This document shows positions 19,815 through 28,483 of a stretch of DNA of 64,000 nucleotides, piece after piece. Within the stretch, counting starts at the first letter, position 1, and the number at the start of each line of letters is the position of its first letter. Location of the stretch: positions 496,001 through 560,000 of the forward strand of contig NZ_RQET01000004.1 in NCBI RefSeq assembly GCF_004769195.1. Direction: 5' to 3'. The DNA is from Leptospira fletcheri (GTDB lineage: Bacteria > Spirochaetota > Leptospiria > Leptospirales > Leptospiraceae). The notes below the pieces were generated by a model. That model saw only the letters and a program-made list of their open reading frames with translations. It was not told the DNA's origin and did no database searches. The translations under genes and the position numbers were made by a program.

Positions 19815-21119
19815 TCAGATCCGGATCGTATATCCTATATTATAGAAAAATATAAAATGCACGATATGCTGCTGCTGGTAGTGCTCTATCAGTCCTCTTC
19901 TTACGAACTCGTTCGGCGCAATGGAGGTAAGATAATTCACTATGAATTGGTTCTTATATCCGTATACCTTGGAAGGATCCGTCGTCTTTCCATCATTCGG
20001 ATTCGTATCCGGATAAACGCCCGCGCTAGGAGTATATATCTCGTTATCCACCAAGGCCGGAGTCGCACGGTACATCGCGTTCAGGGCGAAGAAAAATTTT
20101 CCGTAGTCGAACTGCAATCTCGGACTGATATCGCTGACTCCTTTTTTCCTATCTATGTTGTCGTTTACGTCGGCATATCCGATCACTAAGCTCGGGGTGA
20201 TTCGAAACGTCTCTCCTTTAAAGAATTCGTGACTTAAGGAAAGTCGATAGTTGTGGGTTCCCTGAAAAATGCCGCCGTAGTCGTTTAACATTTTGTTGTT
20301 CGCCGAAAATTGAGGATTCAACCATTGTAGAAATGGGGGTCTCCAGCCTACGACCCAATATCCACGCATCACATATATAGGGTCGTTCGCGTTTATAAAA
20401 AGAAAGCCTGCGGAAAAAGCGCCCATCTTCGTTTCATGCTCGTACATCGCACGTGTGAAAAGGTAATCGAAGAGCCCGTTCTTTTCCTTTCTAGTTTTGA
20501 CCTGATTCGGATCGTACTGTAAAGTTCCTGTGGCCAAAGATTGGTTGATCAGGTAGGATTGATCCGGGCCGCCCGGCGTAGATTGGAAACGATTGTCCGC
20601 ATCGGTATTGGACCGATCGACCAATGGATCCATGACGGTTAAACCGAGCTTGAATTGTTTCGGCAGACCTAATAGGTCTACGCTAGTGGTCATAAAGTAA
20701 GCTTGATAAAAATCCTTGTATTTCGTCCCGTTTCGTCTTGCTTGCCGTTCTCCGAATAGATCCACACCCTGAAACGCACCGTCATTGGAAACGGATTGGG
20801 AAAGAAGGAAGGAATGTTCTGGTAGAGATTCCGCAGGGGAATCTTTTTTTACCGCTCCAGTCGGAACACTCTCGTCGGTGGTGAATTCCGCCGGACCTTC
20901 CTTGGCATCCGGAGTGATTTGTTTGATCCGGTCCTTACGGATTCGATAGACGACTCCGTCTTTATCGACGATTTCGATCTCCGTTTCCGTTTCTTTTTCG
21001 ACGGTGACTCGTTCGAAACTGCGACCGCCCGTAGTCAGAACCGTAACCGCGTCCAGATCGACTACGAAGGGCGTGAAGAAAAATAATGCGATGAATAAAC
21101 GCCGATGTTTTTTTCTCAT
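19815..21119 (-). CDS. Putative outer-membrane beta-barrel protein
   Basis: A 434-residue protein with a signal peptide (MRKKHRRLFIALFFF..., cleavage near DAV). Residues 25-75 form a small beta domain rich in Thr, Glu and Lys. An acidic linker follows. The rest (about 110-434) shows alternating aromatic and polar residues in strands typical of a porin-like barrel, with aromatic-rich final strands (FFYNIGYTIRI at the C-terminus). Several Asn/Asp/Pro-rich stretches look like surface loops. Family and cargo not recognised. It is transcribed away from the aldehyde dehydrogenase; the 180-base gap between them is very AT-rich with palindromes. Confidence 0.7.
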   Translation of the reverse strand: MRKKHRRLFIALFFFTPFVVDLDAVTVLTTGGRSFERVTVEKETETEIEIVDKDGVVYRIRKDRIKQITPDAKEGPAEFTTDESVPTGAVKKDSPAESLPEHSFLLSQSVSNDGAFQGVDLFGERQARRNGTKYKDFYQAYFMTTSVDLLGLPKQFKLGLTVMDPLVDRSNTDADNRFQSTPGGPDQSYLINQSLATGTLQYDPNQVKTRKEKNGLFDYLFTRAMYEHETKMGAFSAGFLFINANDPIYVMRGYWVVGWRPPFLQWLNPQFSANNKMLNDYGGIFQGTHNYRLSLSHEFFKGETFRITPSLVIGYADVNDNIDRKKGVSDISPRLQFDYGKFFFALNAMYRATPALVDNEIYTPSAGVYPDTNPNDGKTTDPSKVYGYKNQFIVNYLTSIAPNEFVRRGLIEHYQQQHIVHFIFFYNIGYTIRI

Positions 21120-21169
21120 AATACCACCCTTTTACCGAGCGATTCAGAATTCAATTCAGATAATTAAGT

Positions 21170-21197
21170 TAGTTAACTATTAATTATTAAAATAATT
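21170..21197. promoter_or_regulatory. AT-rich palindromes in the divergent promoter region
   Basis: TAGTTAACTA (21170-21179) is a perfect palindrome. It is followed by AATTATT and AATAATT (21182-21188 and 21191-21197), a second inverted repeat. Both lie in the gap between the divergent outer-membrane protein and aldehyde dehydrogenase genes. They could be operators or promoter elements; AT-rich DNA also gives such matches by chance. Confidence 0.3.
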
Positions 21198-21300
21198 CCT
21201 TTTTTTTAATAATTTTGGGGAAAAAAAATTAACTTTTTTTCCGAACTAGAGTCCAATCAACTCTCTAATCAACTATTAGAAAGGAATATTCGCATTTCTT

Positions 21301-22773
21301 ATGAACGATCCTAGTTTAGCTTATACTTCGCTTTTCAGGACTTCCTCCTTTTACGCGGGCCATTGGCAGCAATCTTCGGAAAAAAGAATCCGAGTCATGG
21401 ATCCTGCAAGTGGAGGAGAGATCGGCACAGTTCCGAATCTTTCGAGAGAAGAGACTCGAGAGGCGATCGAGTTTGCCGAAGCGGAACAACGGCGTTGGGC
21501 AAAAACGACCGGCAAGTACAGAGCCAAACTTTTAAGAAATTGGGCGGATCTGATGCACCTTCATAAGGAAGATCTTGCGAAGATCATGACCTGGGAGCAG
21601 GGAAAACCTTTGTCGGAATCCAAGGGGGAAATCGAATATGCGGCCTCTTTTCTGGAATGGTTCGGAGAGGAAGCTAAGAGAACTTACGGAGATGTAATAC
21701 CGACGCACCGGCAGGAATTGCGTTTGCTTGCTTTAAGGGAACCCGTCGGAGTTTCCGCAATTTTAACTCCTTGGAATTTTCCGAGCGCTATGATCACGAG
21801 GAAGGCTGGACCGGCTTTAGCGGCAGGATGCGTTGTGATTGCGAAACCGTCGGAGCTCACTCCTTTTTCCGCACTGGCTCTCGCCGTTCTGGCTCAAGAA
21901 GCGGGGTTTCCACCCGGCGCATTCCAGATTTTGACGGGGGACCCGGAACCGATCGCGAACGAATTTCTAGAAAGTCCTCTCGTACGAAAGATCAGTTTTA
22001 CGGGTTCCACAAGAGTAGGGAAGATGCTTTTGGAAAAGGCTGCTAAAAGCGTTAAGCGGGTTTCTTTAGAATTGGGAGGCAACGCTCCTTTCGTCGTATT
22101 TTCGGATGCGGATCTAAAAGAAGCCGTAAAGGGAGCGATGTTATCGAAATTTCGGAATACCGGTCAAACCTGCGTGTGTGCGAACCGATTTTTGGTGGAA
22201 CAATCCGTTCTTCCCGAATTCACCGCGCGGCTTGTAGAAGAGGTTTCGAAATTGAAAGTGGGTAACGGCTTTGAGGATGGCGTGCAACAAGGACCTTTAA
22301 TCAATTCCATCGGTTTTACGAAACTGAGAAAGCATATCGAAGATGCCTGTTCCCGAGGAGGAAAAATCCTGATCGGAGGAAAGCCTCATCCTCTCGGCGG
22401 AAATTTTCACGAACCTACAGTAATTACCGGTGTGTCCGAGGATTCGCTCTGTTTCCAAGAAGAAACATTCGGTCCCTTAGCTCCGGTTCTCGGCTTTAAA
22501 ACTGAGGAAGACGCGGTTCGAATCGTTAATTCGGGTAAAACGGGTCTCGCATCTTATTTCTATACGACTGACCCGGCGAGAATTTGGAGGTTCAGCGAAT
22601 CTATAGAAGCGGGAATGGTTTCCATAAACGAGGGTTTGCTTTCCACGGAGCAAGTTCCTTTCGGAGGAGTGAAAGAATCCGGAATCGGTCGCGAAGGATC
22701 TAGATACGGAATCGAAGAATACCAGGAACTAAAATATCTTTGCTGGGGAGGTCAGGATTCGATTGCCGATTAA
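21301..22773 (+). CDS. gabD: NAD(P)-dependent aldehyde dehydrogenase, succinate-semialdehyde type
   Basis: A 490-residue cytoplasmic aldehyde dehydrogenase. Motifs are LTPWNFPSAMITRK near residue 155, the cofactor loop FTGSTRVGK near 232, the general base in LELGGNAPF near 256, and the catalytic Cys in GQTCVCANR near 290. The sequence most resembles succinate-semialdehyde dehydrogenases (GabD), but substrate cannot be fixed from motifs. The nearest ribosome binding site (AAAGGA) lies rather far (about 15 bases) before the ATG. No GABA transaminase gene lies nearby. Confidence 0.85.
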   Translation: MNDPSLAYTSLFRTSSFYAGHWQQSSEKRIRVMDPASGGEIGTVPNLSREETREAIEFAEAEQRRWAKTTGKYRAKLLRNWADLMHLHKEDLAKIMTWEQGKPLSESKGEIEYAASFLEWFGEEAKRTYGDVIPTHRQELRLLALREPVGVSAILTPWNFPSAMITRKAGPALAAGCVVIAKPSELTPFSALALAVLAQEAGFPPGAFQILTGDPEPIANEFLESPLVRKISFTGSTRVGKMLLEKAAKSVKRVSLELGGNAPFVVFSDADLKEAVKGAMLSKFRNTGQTCVCANRFLVEQSVLPEFTARLVEEVSKLKVGNGFEDGVQQGPLINSIGFTKLRKHIEDACSRGGKILIGGKPHPLGGNFHEPTVITGVSEDSLCFQEETFGPLAPVLGFKTEEDAVRIVNSGKTGLASYFYTTDPARIWRFSESIEAGMVSINEGLLSTEQVPFGGVKESGIGREGSRYGIEEYQELKYLCWGGQDSIAD

Positions 22774-22984
22774 ATTCGGAACTAGTTATAATTACAAGAA
22801 GGTGTAGTTTTTTACGGGAATATTCGTCATTTATTTAGAATTCTTTTGACATAAAGATTACGGATCCTCTTTAGGACTACGCCGAGAAAACCGTTAGGCG
22901 GCTCGGTCCGTTCGCGGTCTTAGGCAAAAACTATTTTCCTTGACGTGAGTCGTTTTGATCGAATTCTTCTCAGACCGCCCTTTT

Positions 22985-25900
22985 ATGGATCACATATATC
23001 TTAATTTCTATTTTTTCGGCTCCTTACTAGCGTCTTTATTTGCGCTTTATGTTTCGCTGTTCTTTCTTACGATCAAGGATAGAAGTAAGGCTGCTTTTCA
23101 TTTAGGTTTATCCGCCTTATCCACATTCGTCTTTCATTTAGGTTATGCGATCGGGTTCCTTTCTTACGACGAATGGTCGATATTTCATCGATGGATCGTT
23201 ATTCCAACTCCGATGATAGGCTATACGCAGCTTTTGATCTTTTTCTTTTATTTTCCCCAACCAAAGAAGGTGAAACTAGGCCTGTCCGTCTATGCCGCAT
23301 CATACTTAGGCGTAGCCATAATGACGGGTTACTACATAGTCGCCTCCATGCAATCCGTTCGAACTTTCGTAATGGGAAGCCATTATTGGGATTTTGAAAC
23401 ACATCAGTTCTATAAGATATTCTCTTTGGTCGTTCTGACGTATAACCTGCTATTTCTGATCGCGGGAATCTGGAGAGCGATCAGCGAGAAAGGAAGAGAA
23501 CGCAGGTCCGTAATATATATCATACTTTCATACTGTGTAATAACTATCTTTCCGGGAGTGGCAAACGCTCTGAGTCGGGACGGATCTATTTCACGCGCCC
23601 TTTATCAACAAGTAGCGGACTTAGGTCTCGTTACGGGACTATTCTTGATATTGGTGGTGTACGTAAATACTACGAAGGAACGTACCACCATTCTCAGCAG
23701 GATCGTCGGAATCACGATGGCAACTTTTTTGCTGGTATTCCAACTTGTAGGTTATGCGATTTTAAACGGTTACGAATCCTCTTTCGATCAGATCAAAATC
23801 AGAGAATCGAAATTGGTGGTGATGGAAGGAGAAAAGCCTTCCGGTTTTGCATATGAAATTTCCTACGATCCTTCGGAAGATTCCTTTACTACCGAAAAAG
23901 GTCTGAAGGACCCCAGGTTCGTCGAGGAAGATAAGACGGAAATCCGGTTTTTTCATTTTTATAGTCGGTTGACCGGATTGGGGAGCTTGCCCGCCAAGAA
24001 ACGTTGGGAAAAATCCAAGGAGATCCTGGAAAGTTCTCCGAGAGAATTTTACGGCTACCGGGAAGCAGTTCGACAATTTTTAGCGGACAAAGGAGATAAG
24101 AACGTTTCGGACGAAGAGATAAGTTCCCTTTTTAAGAATATTCGAAAAAACTTATCTGTGATTCGAAGTAAATTTTCACACTTTCCCAATAAAACGGATC
24201 GTGAAGCCGTTTCCAAATTGCTCCAGTCGAACGAGATCGGAGTTTCCGGACTTTTAGAGAAGGTAAGGACCGGAACCGAAAAGCAAATCTTGGCTGGAAA
24301 ATCCTCCGAAGAGGTGGCTAAAAACGTTCTTTCCTCTTTAGCTTTAATTCGGGAGCCCGGGGAGAGAATTTATCGCGGAACGAAGTTCTATAATTACGGC
24401 GAAGAAAAGCCGATCTTTTACGTTTCTTATTTTTTCGTCCATCCGGAAAACGGAAAAATCTACGAAGTCGGTTTCGATTATAAATCTTTGAGGGAGTTTT
24501 TACACGATCCTTCTCTGGTTTTGGTGACTTCTCTCATCGCCGTCATCCTGATTGTATCGATTGGATTCCGATTCTTTTTTCAATTCGCCTTGATCGTTCC
24601 GATGAGCGAAGTGGTCGTCGGATTGACCGAGGTGAATTCGGGAAATCTGGATTATCGTCTTACTCCGCGTGTCGAGGATGAAATAGGCTTTATCGCCCGT
24701 TCCTTTAACAGGATGGCCAGGTCCATCCAAGCGGCAAGAAAACGACTAGAGCAATACGCGAACGAACTTGAGGAAAAAGTAAAAGAAAGAACCAAGGAAT
24801 TGGAGCAGACTCTCGACGAAGTTCGCGAGTTGAAGCAGCAACAGGACGGGGATTATTTCCTCACGTCTCTGTTGATCAAGCCTCTAGGAGCTAATAAGGC
24901 CAACCAAGAGAACGTCAAAGTGGATTTTCTGATGGAGCAGAAAAAGAAGTTCACTTTCAGGCGATATAAGGACGAGATCGGAGGGGATCTCAATATTTCG
25001 AATCATATCGATCTCCAAGGGAGATCTTATACGGTCTTTTTGAATGCCGATGCGATGGGAAAATCCATGCAAGGAGCAGGAGGAGCGTTGGTTCTCGGTG
25101 CCGTATTCGAATCCATCATCGAAAGAACTAGGATCGTGGAATCCATGCGGACCCAATCTCCGGAACGTTGGCTCAAGAACGCGTTTACGGAACTCCATAA
25201 GGTATTTGAGAGTTTTGACGGCTCCATGCTCGTGTCTTCCGTGGTCGGTCTGATCGACGACGAGGTTGGAGTATTATATTTTATTAATGCAGAGCATCCT
25301 TGGACTGTTCTGTATCGGGATGGAATAGCCAGTTTTATCGAAGACGAACTGATGTTCCGCAAGTTGGGCACTACCGGAATGGAAGGGCGAATTTTCATCA
25401 AGACGTTCCAGCTTGAAACTGGAGACGTGATCATAGCTGGATCTGATGGACGGGATGACATTCTTTTAGGCGTCGATGCCGAAGGAGCTAGGATCATTAA
25501 CGACGACGAACGCCTTTTTTTACGCACCGTAGAGGAGGCGAAAGGAGATTTAAAAGAAATCTACTCCGGTATATTATCCAAGGGAAATCTTACCGACGAC
25601 CTTTCGTTGATCCGTCTTTCTTTTAAGGAATCGGATCCCGAGCAAAGAAGGATAGAGGAAGAGCAAAAGGGAAAAGTCCGGGAGCTTCTTAAAAAGGCGA
25701 AAGAGACTTCGCAAAACAAAGAGATCGATGAGGCGATTTCCTACTTGGAACAGGCGGAATCTTTGAATAGCAGAATCCCCGAGGTAAAAAAGAATTTCGT
25801 CCGCCTGTTTTTAAAGATGAAGGATTATACGAAAGCCGCCCGTTATGCGGAGGATTATCTGAATATTAAACCGGTGGATAAGGAAATCCTGTATGTAGCT

Positions 25901-26161
25901 TCGTACGCGGCGAGAAAAGCGGGTCAACTTAGAAAAGCTCTGGACTTCGGGGAAAGGCTGCTTTTAAGAGAGCCGGACCATTTTAAAAATCTGATGAACC
26001 TCGCTCAAATTTACATCGCCTTAAAGAACTACAGCAGGGCCATGGTAATGACCCAGTCCGCTCTCAGATTGGACCCTGATAACGAAGCGATCCTAAAAAT
26101 CAAAGATGTGTTGCGCACTTACACGGACAAAAAGCCGGAAGCTGAGGAGAAGCACATCTAA
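22985..26161 (+). CDS. Membrane SpoIIE/PP2C phosphatase with HAMP and TPR domains
   Basis: A sensor phosphatase of about 1058 residues. The first 255 residues hold about eight hydrophobic helices. An extracytoplasmic region of about 245 residues follows, then one more helix (near 511-535), a HAMP domain and a coiled coil. The SpoIIE/PP2C domain is at about 630-885, with motifs EIGGDLNIS, NADAMGKSMQGAGG, GSDGRDD and LTDDLSLI. The last 170 residues are TPR-like repeats. It should act on a phosphoserine/threonine partner such as an anti-anti-sigma factor. The closest relative in the window is the protein at 28484. ATG at 22985 is chosen because it aligns with the paralog; a TTG at 22955 is in frame. 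A TTGACA box lies at 22846 but its -10 partner is poor. Confidence 0.88.
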   Translation: MDHIYLNFYFFGSLLASLFALYVSLFFLTIKDRSKAAFHLGLSALSTFVFHLGYAIGFLSYDEWSIFHRWIVIPTPMIGYTQLLIFFFYFPQPKKVKLGLSVYAASYLGVAIMTGYYIVASMQSVRTFVMGSHYWDFETHQFYKIFSLVVLTYNLLFLIAGIWRAISEKGRERRSVIYIILSYCVITIFPGVANALSRDGSISRALYQQVADLGLVTGLFLILVVYVNTTKERTTILSRIVGITMATFLLVFQLVGYAILNGYESSFDQIKIRESKLVVMEGEKPSGFAYEISYDPSEDSFTTEKGLKDPRFVEEDKTEIRFFHFYSRLTGLGSLPAKKRWEKSKEILESSPREFYGYREAVRQFLADKGDKNVSDEEISSLFKNIRKNLSVIRSKFSHFPNKTDREAVSKLLQSNEIGVSGLLEKVRTGTEKQILAGKSSEEVAKNVLSSLALIREPGERIYRGTKFYNYGEEKPIFYVSYFFVHPENGKIYEVGFDYKSLREFLHDPSLVLVTSLIAVILIVSIGFRFFFQFALIVPMSEVVVGLTEVNSGNLDYRLTPRVEDEIGFIARSFNRMARSIQAARKRLEQYANELEEKVKERTKELEQTLDEVRELKQQQDGDYFLTSLLIKPLGANKANQENVKVDFLMEQKKKFTFRRYKDEIGGDLNISNHIDLQGRSYTVFLNADAMGKSMQGAGGALVLGAVFESIIERTRIVESMRTQSPERWLKNAFTELHKVFESFDGSMLVSSVVGLIDDEVGVLYFINAEHPWTVLYRDGIASFIEDELMFRKLGTTGMEGRIFIKTFQLETGDVIIAGSDGRDDILLGVDAEGARIINDDERLFLRTVEEAKGDLKEIYSGILSKGNLTDDLSLIRLSFKESDPEQRRIEEEQKGKVRELLKKAKETSQNKEIDEAISYLEQAESLNSRIPEVKKNFVRLFLKMKDYTKAARYAEDYLNIKPVDKEILYVASYAARKAGQLRKALDFGERLLLREPDHFKNLMNLAQIYIALKNYSRAMVMTQSALRLDPDNEAILKIKDVLRTYTDKKPEAEEKHI

Positions 26162-26168
26162 AGAGAAG

Positions 26169-26624
26169 CTATTCAAGACTCGGATGAATGATTACTTCCG
26201 CCTTGATGGAATTTCCTATAAAACAACTCTTATGGGCAAGCTCGTGTAGGGTTTTGAGTTCTTCTTCAGTCGGGAAGTTTTCCTGAGCGAATTTGGTTTT
26301 GGGATGGATGTCGATTTTAACGATCGCAAGTTTTCCGTTCTCGTTTTTGTCCAGGGTGGATATCGCAGTATCGGAATATTCCAACACTATGTACTTTCTT
26401 TTGGCGGCGACCGCCAAAAACGTTAACATGTGACAACTAGATAAGGAAGCTGCGATGATTTCCTCCGGATTCGCGTATTCCTCTTTCCCGAAAGTAGAGG
26501 CAGTTGACGATCCTCTGATTTCTTGTCCTCCTCCGAAGCGAATGAAATGGGTTCGATCATAAGTTTCGTACTTAAACTCTTCCGGCCCTTTTTTCCAATT
26601 TAATTGAATACGATACTCGGACAT
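26169..26624 (-). CDS. OsmC/Ohr-family protein
   Basis: A 151-residue thiol peroxidase-like protein. The two family cysteines are in SLSSCHMLTF near residue 64 and HKSCFIGNS near 133. These proteins reduce organic hydroperoxides in the cytoplasm. The length and the Glu in the N-terminal region (NPEEIIAASL) fit the OsmC group. It lies on the opposite strand, between two large signalling genes, only 7 bases after the end of the phosphatase at 22985, and diverges from the chemoreceptor-like gene. Confidence 0.87.
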   Translation of the reverse strand: MSEYRIQLNWKKGPEEFKYETYDRTHFIRFGGGQEIRGSSTASTFGKEEYANPEEIIAASLSSCHMLTFLAVAAKRKYIVLEYSDTAISTLDKNENGKLAIVKIDIHPKTKFAQENFPTEEELKTLHELAHKSCFIGNSIKAEVIIHPSLE

Positions 26625-26651
26625 ATTCTCTGCTCCATATATTTTTCATGA

Positions 26652-26673
26652 AACGTTAAAATGTTGTAACGTT
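26652..26673. repeat. Paired AACGTT palindromes between the OsmC and chemoreceptor-like genes
   Basis: Two copies of the self-complementary hexamer AACGTT (26652-26657 and 26668-26673) lie 10 bases apart in the divergent promoter region. Centre-to-centre distance is 16 bases. They may be binding sites for a regulator of osmC or of the receptor gene; they do not match the OhrR operator I know. Confidence 0.3.
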
Positions 26674-26791
26674 CCTTTCTTTTGCGGCGAATTTTCCACG
26701 GTCGTTCAGCAAAAAAGTGTCGCTTTCTGACCTATTTCCTATTCTAAATCTCCTGTAAGTAATGTAAATAAATTACTGGGGAACGGGCACT

Positions 26792-28372
26792 ATGTCGAAT
26801 CAAACCGGGGCCGAGAAGATTGCGGCTACAGGACCGATCACGATCAACCGGATACGATTTGGATTAATTTTTCTTTATTTTGCTTCGATTGCGATCGGCT
26901 ATAAGCTTAGCACGACGACTCAAAATACGATGTACATCGCGGGTACTTCAGCCATGGTTCTGTATACCCTTTACTCCTTTTACAAAAACCGATTCGGCGG
27001 TGGAGTTTCCCCAGTTTTAGGAAAAGCATTCGTATTGGTAGACGTGGTAGTGCTTACGCTAGTGATGATAGGCGCCACGTTCGAAGACCCCAAACGTGCG
27101 TCGGTAGTGATTCGGCAAATCGTATTATTCACAATATATGTGATTTATATAATATATTCCGGACTTCTCCTATCCACTTCGTTTGTGATATGGACCGGAT
27201 TGTCTTCCGTGGTTGCGCAATTGATCATTATCTTCAACGCCAAGCTGACCGGAGTAATTTTTACGGAAGATCCCAAGATAGTAAATCTTCCAGGATACGC
27301 TCCCATCTCCGAACAGTTCACGAAAACGGCCTTTTTGATCGTTGTAGTGTTCATCGTCCGAACTTTAATTTCCATATTTATGCGACTAAAGGATGCGGAG
27401 GAGGAAAAGTCGATCGCCGCCGAACGTGCCAGAATGGAACTGGAAACGGAAAGGGAAAAAATGACCATCTCAGCCAGCTCCCTCAGACGGAATTCGAAAA
27501 CACTACGGGAGTTTTCGGGAGAATTATCGGAAGTGGTCAGCAGTCATGCGGCTTCTTTCGAGCAAATCAGTTCGACGATGGAGGAATTCCTGGCGCAGAC
27601 CGAGCACTCTGCGGGGACGGTCCGAAATCAGTTGTTACGCATCGAAGGTTTGCTCGGTGAAAGCGGTAACCTACATGATTTGATTGAAAAGATCGACAGC
27701 AATTCCTCCCAATTGAACAAGAACATGGAGATCGTTTTATCTGCGAGCAAGGAAGTTAGCGCTTTTGTCGAAGCGCTTCGTCAATCTCTGGATTCGCTCG
27801 GAAATTCCTTTCGCTCCGTCGGGGAAGTGAATCAGATCATGTCCGACGTGGCGGATCGTACGAACTTGCTTTCCTTAAACGCGTCGATCGAAGCTGCGCG
27901 GGCCGGAATGGCGGGTAAAGGGTTTGCGGTTGTTGCCGTCGAGGTTTCCAAGCTAGCCGAAAGCAGTTCGGAAAACGCGGACCGTATCTCTAGGATCATC
28001 AAAGAAAGTACGGGACACGTTTTGGAAGGACAGAAATCCGCATCGACAGCGACGCAAAAAGTGCAACAGCAGGAATCGTTGTTCGGTAATTTCTTGGATC
28101 GGTTCGCGCAGCTGAGTGAATTGCTGGAAAAGCAGAAGACGGTCAACGACCGCTTTTTATCCAACTTAGGCGAGTTGCGGGACCTTTCTTCGGACATTGA
28201 GATTGCGTCAAAAGAGCAGGCCTCGGGTTCGGGCTCGATGATGCAGGCGGTTTCGGCCCTACAGAGTTCCATGGATTCGCTTTTGGATAAAAGCGAACTT
28301 CTCGGCGAAACGATTCGAACTTTGGAAAAGGAAGCAGAAGTACTTACTCTCCAAGAAAGCTCGGTGAATTAA
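26792..28372 (+). CDS. Methyl-accepting chemotaxis-like protein with six membrane helices
   Basis: A 526-residue receptor. Six predicted helices lie at about 18-37, 45-64, 76-98, 105-126, 128-150 and 178-198, with only short loops, so it lacks the usual periplasmic ligand domain. There is no clear HAMP domain. The signalling domain (about 230-520) has a hairpin reading [21 protein letters not shown] and then [14 protein letters not shown]. In classical receptors the hairpin reads ARAGExGRGF and AVVADEVR. It may still couple to CheA/CheW or have taken another role. It lies between the two SpoIIE phosphatases; the next gene starts 111 bases later on the same strand. Confidence 0.88.
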   Translation: MSNQTGAEKIAATGPITINRIRFGLIFLYFASIAIGYKLSTTTQNTMYIAGTSAMVLYTLYSFYKNRFGGGVSPVLGKAFVLVDVVVLTLVMIGATFEDPKRASVVIRQIVLFTIYVIYIIYSGLLLSTSFVIWTGLSSVVAQLIIIFNAKLTGVIFTEDPKIVNLPGYAPISEQFTKTAFLIVVVFIVRTLISIFMRLKDAEEEKSIAAERARMELETEREKMTISASSLRRNSKTLREFSGELSEVVSSHAASFEQISSTMEEFLAQTEHSAGTVRNQLLRIEGLLGESGNLHDLIEKIDSNSSQLNKNMEIVLSASKEVSAFVEALRQSLDSLGNSFRSVGEVNQIMSDVADRTNLLSLNASIEAARAGMAGKGFAVVAVEVSKLAESSSENADRISRIIKESTGHVLEGQKSASTATQKVQQQESLFGNFLDRFAQLSELLEKQKTVNDRFLSNLGELRDLSSDIEIASKEQASGSGSMMQAVSALQSSMDSLLDKSELLGETIRTLEKEAEVLTLQESSVN

Positions 28373-28483
28373 AGAGAAGACTTTTTCTTTTGGCTTCTTG
28401 CAACGATTCCTTTTGTCTTGCGGATCATTTCGAAAGGAATTTCTCCTTGCATTTTCCCTTTAGCCGATTAAAACCGTGGGTCG

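Noticed and set aside
20603..20623. CCGATCG with flanking TTGG/CCAA inside the outer-membrane protein gene
   Set aside because: It lies in coding sequence and CGATCG is common in this window, so it is not counted as an operator.
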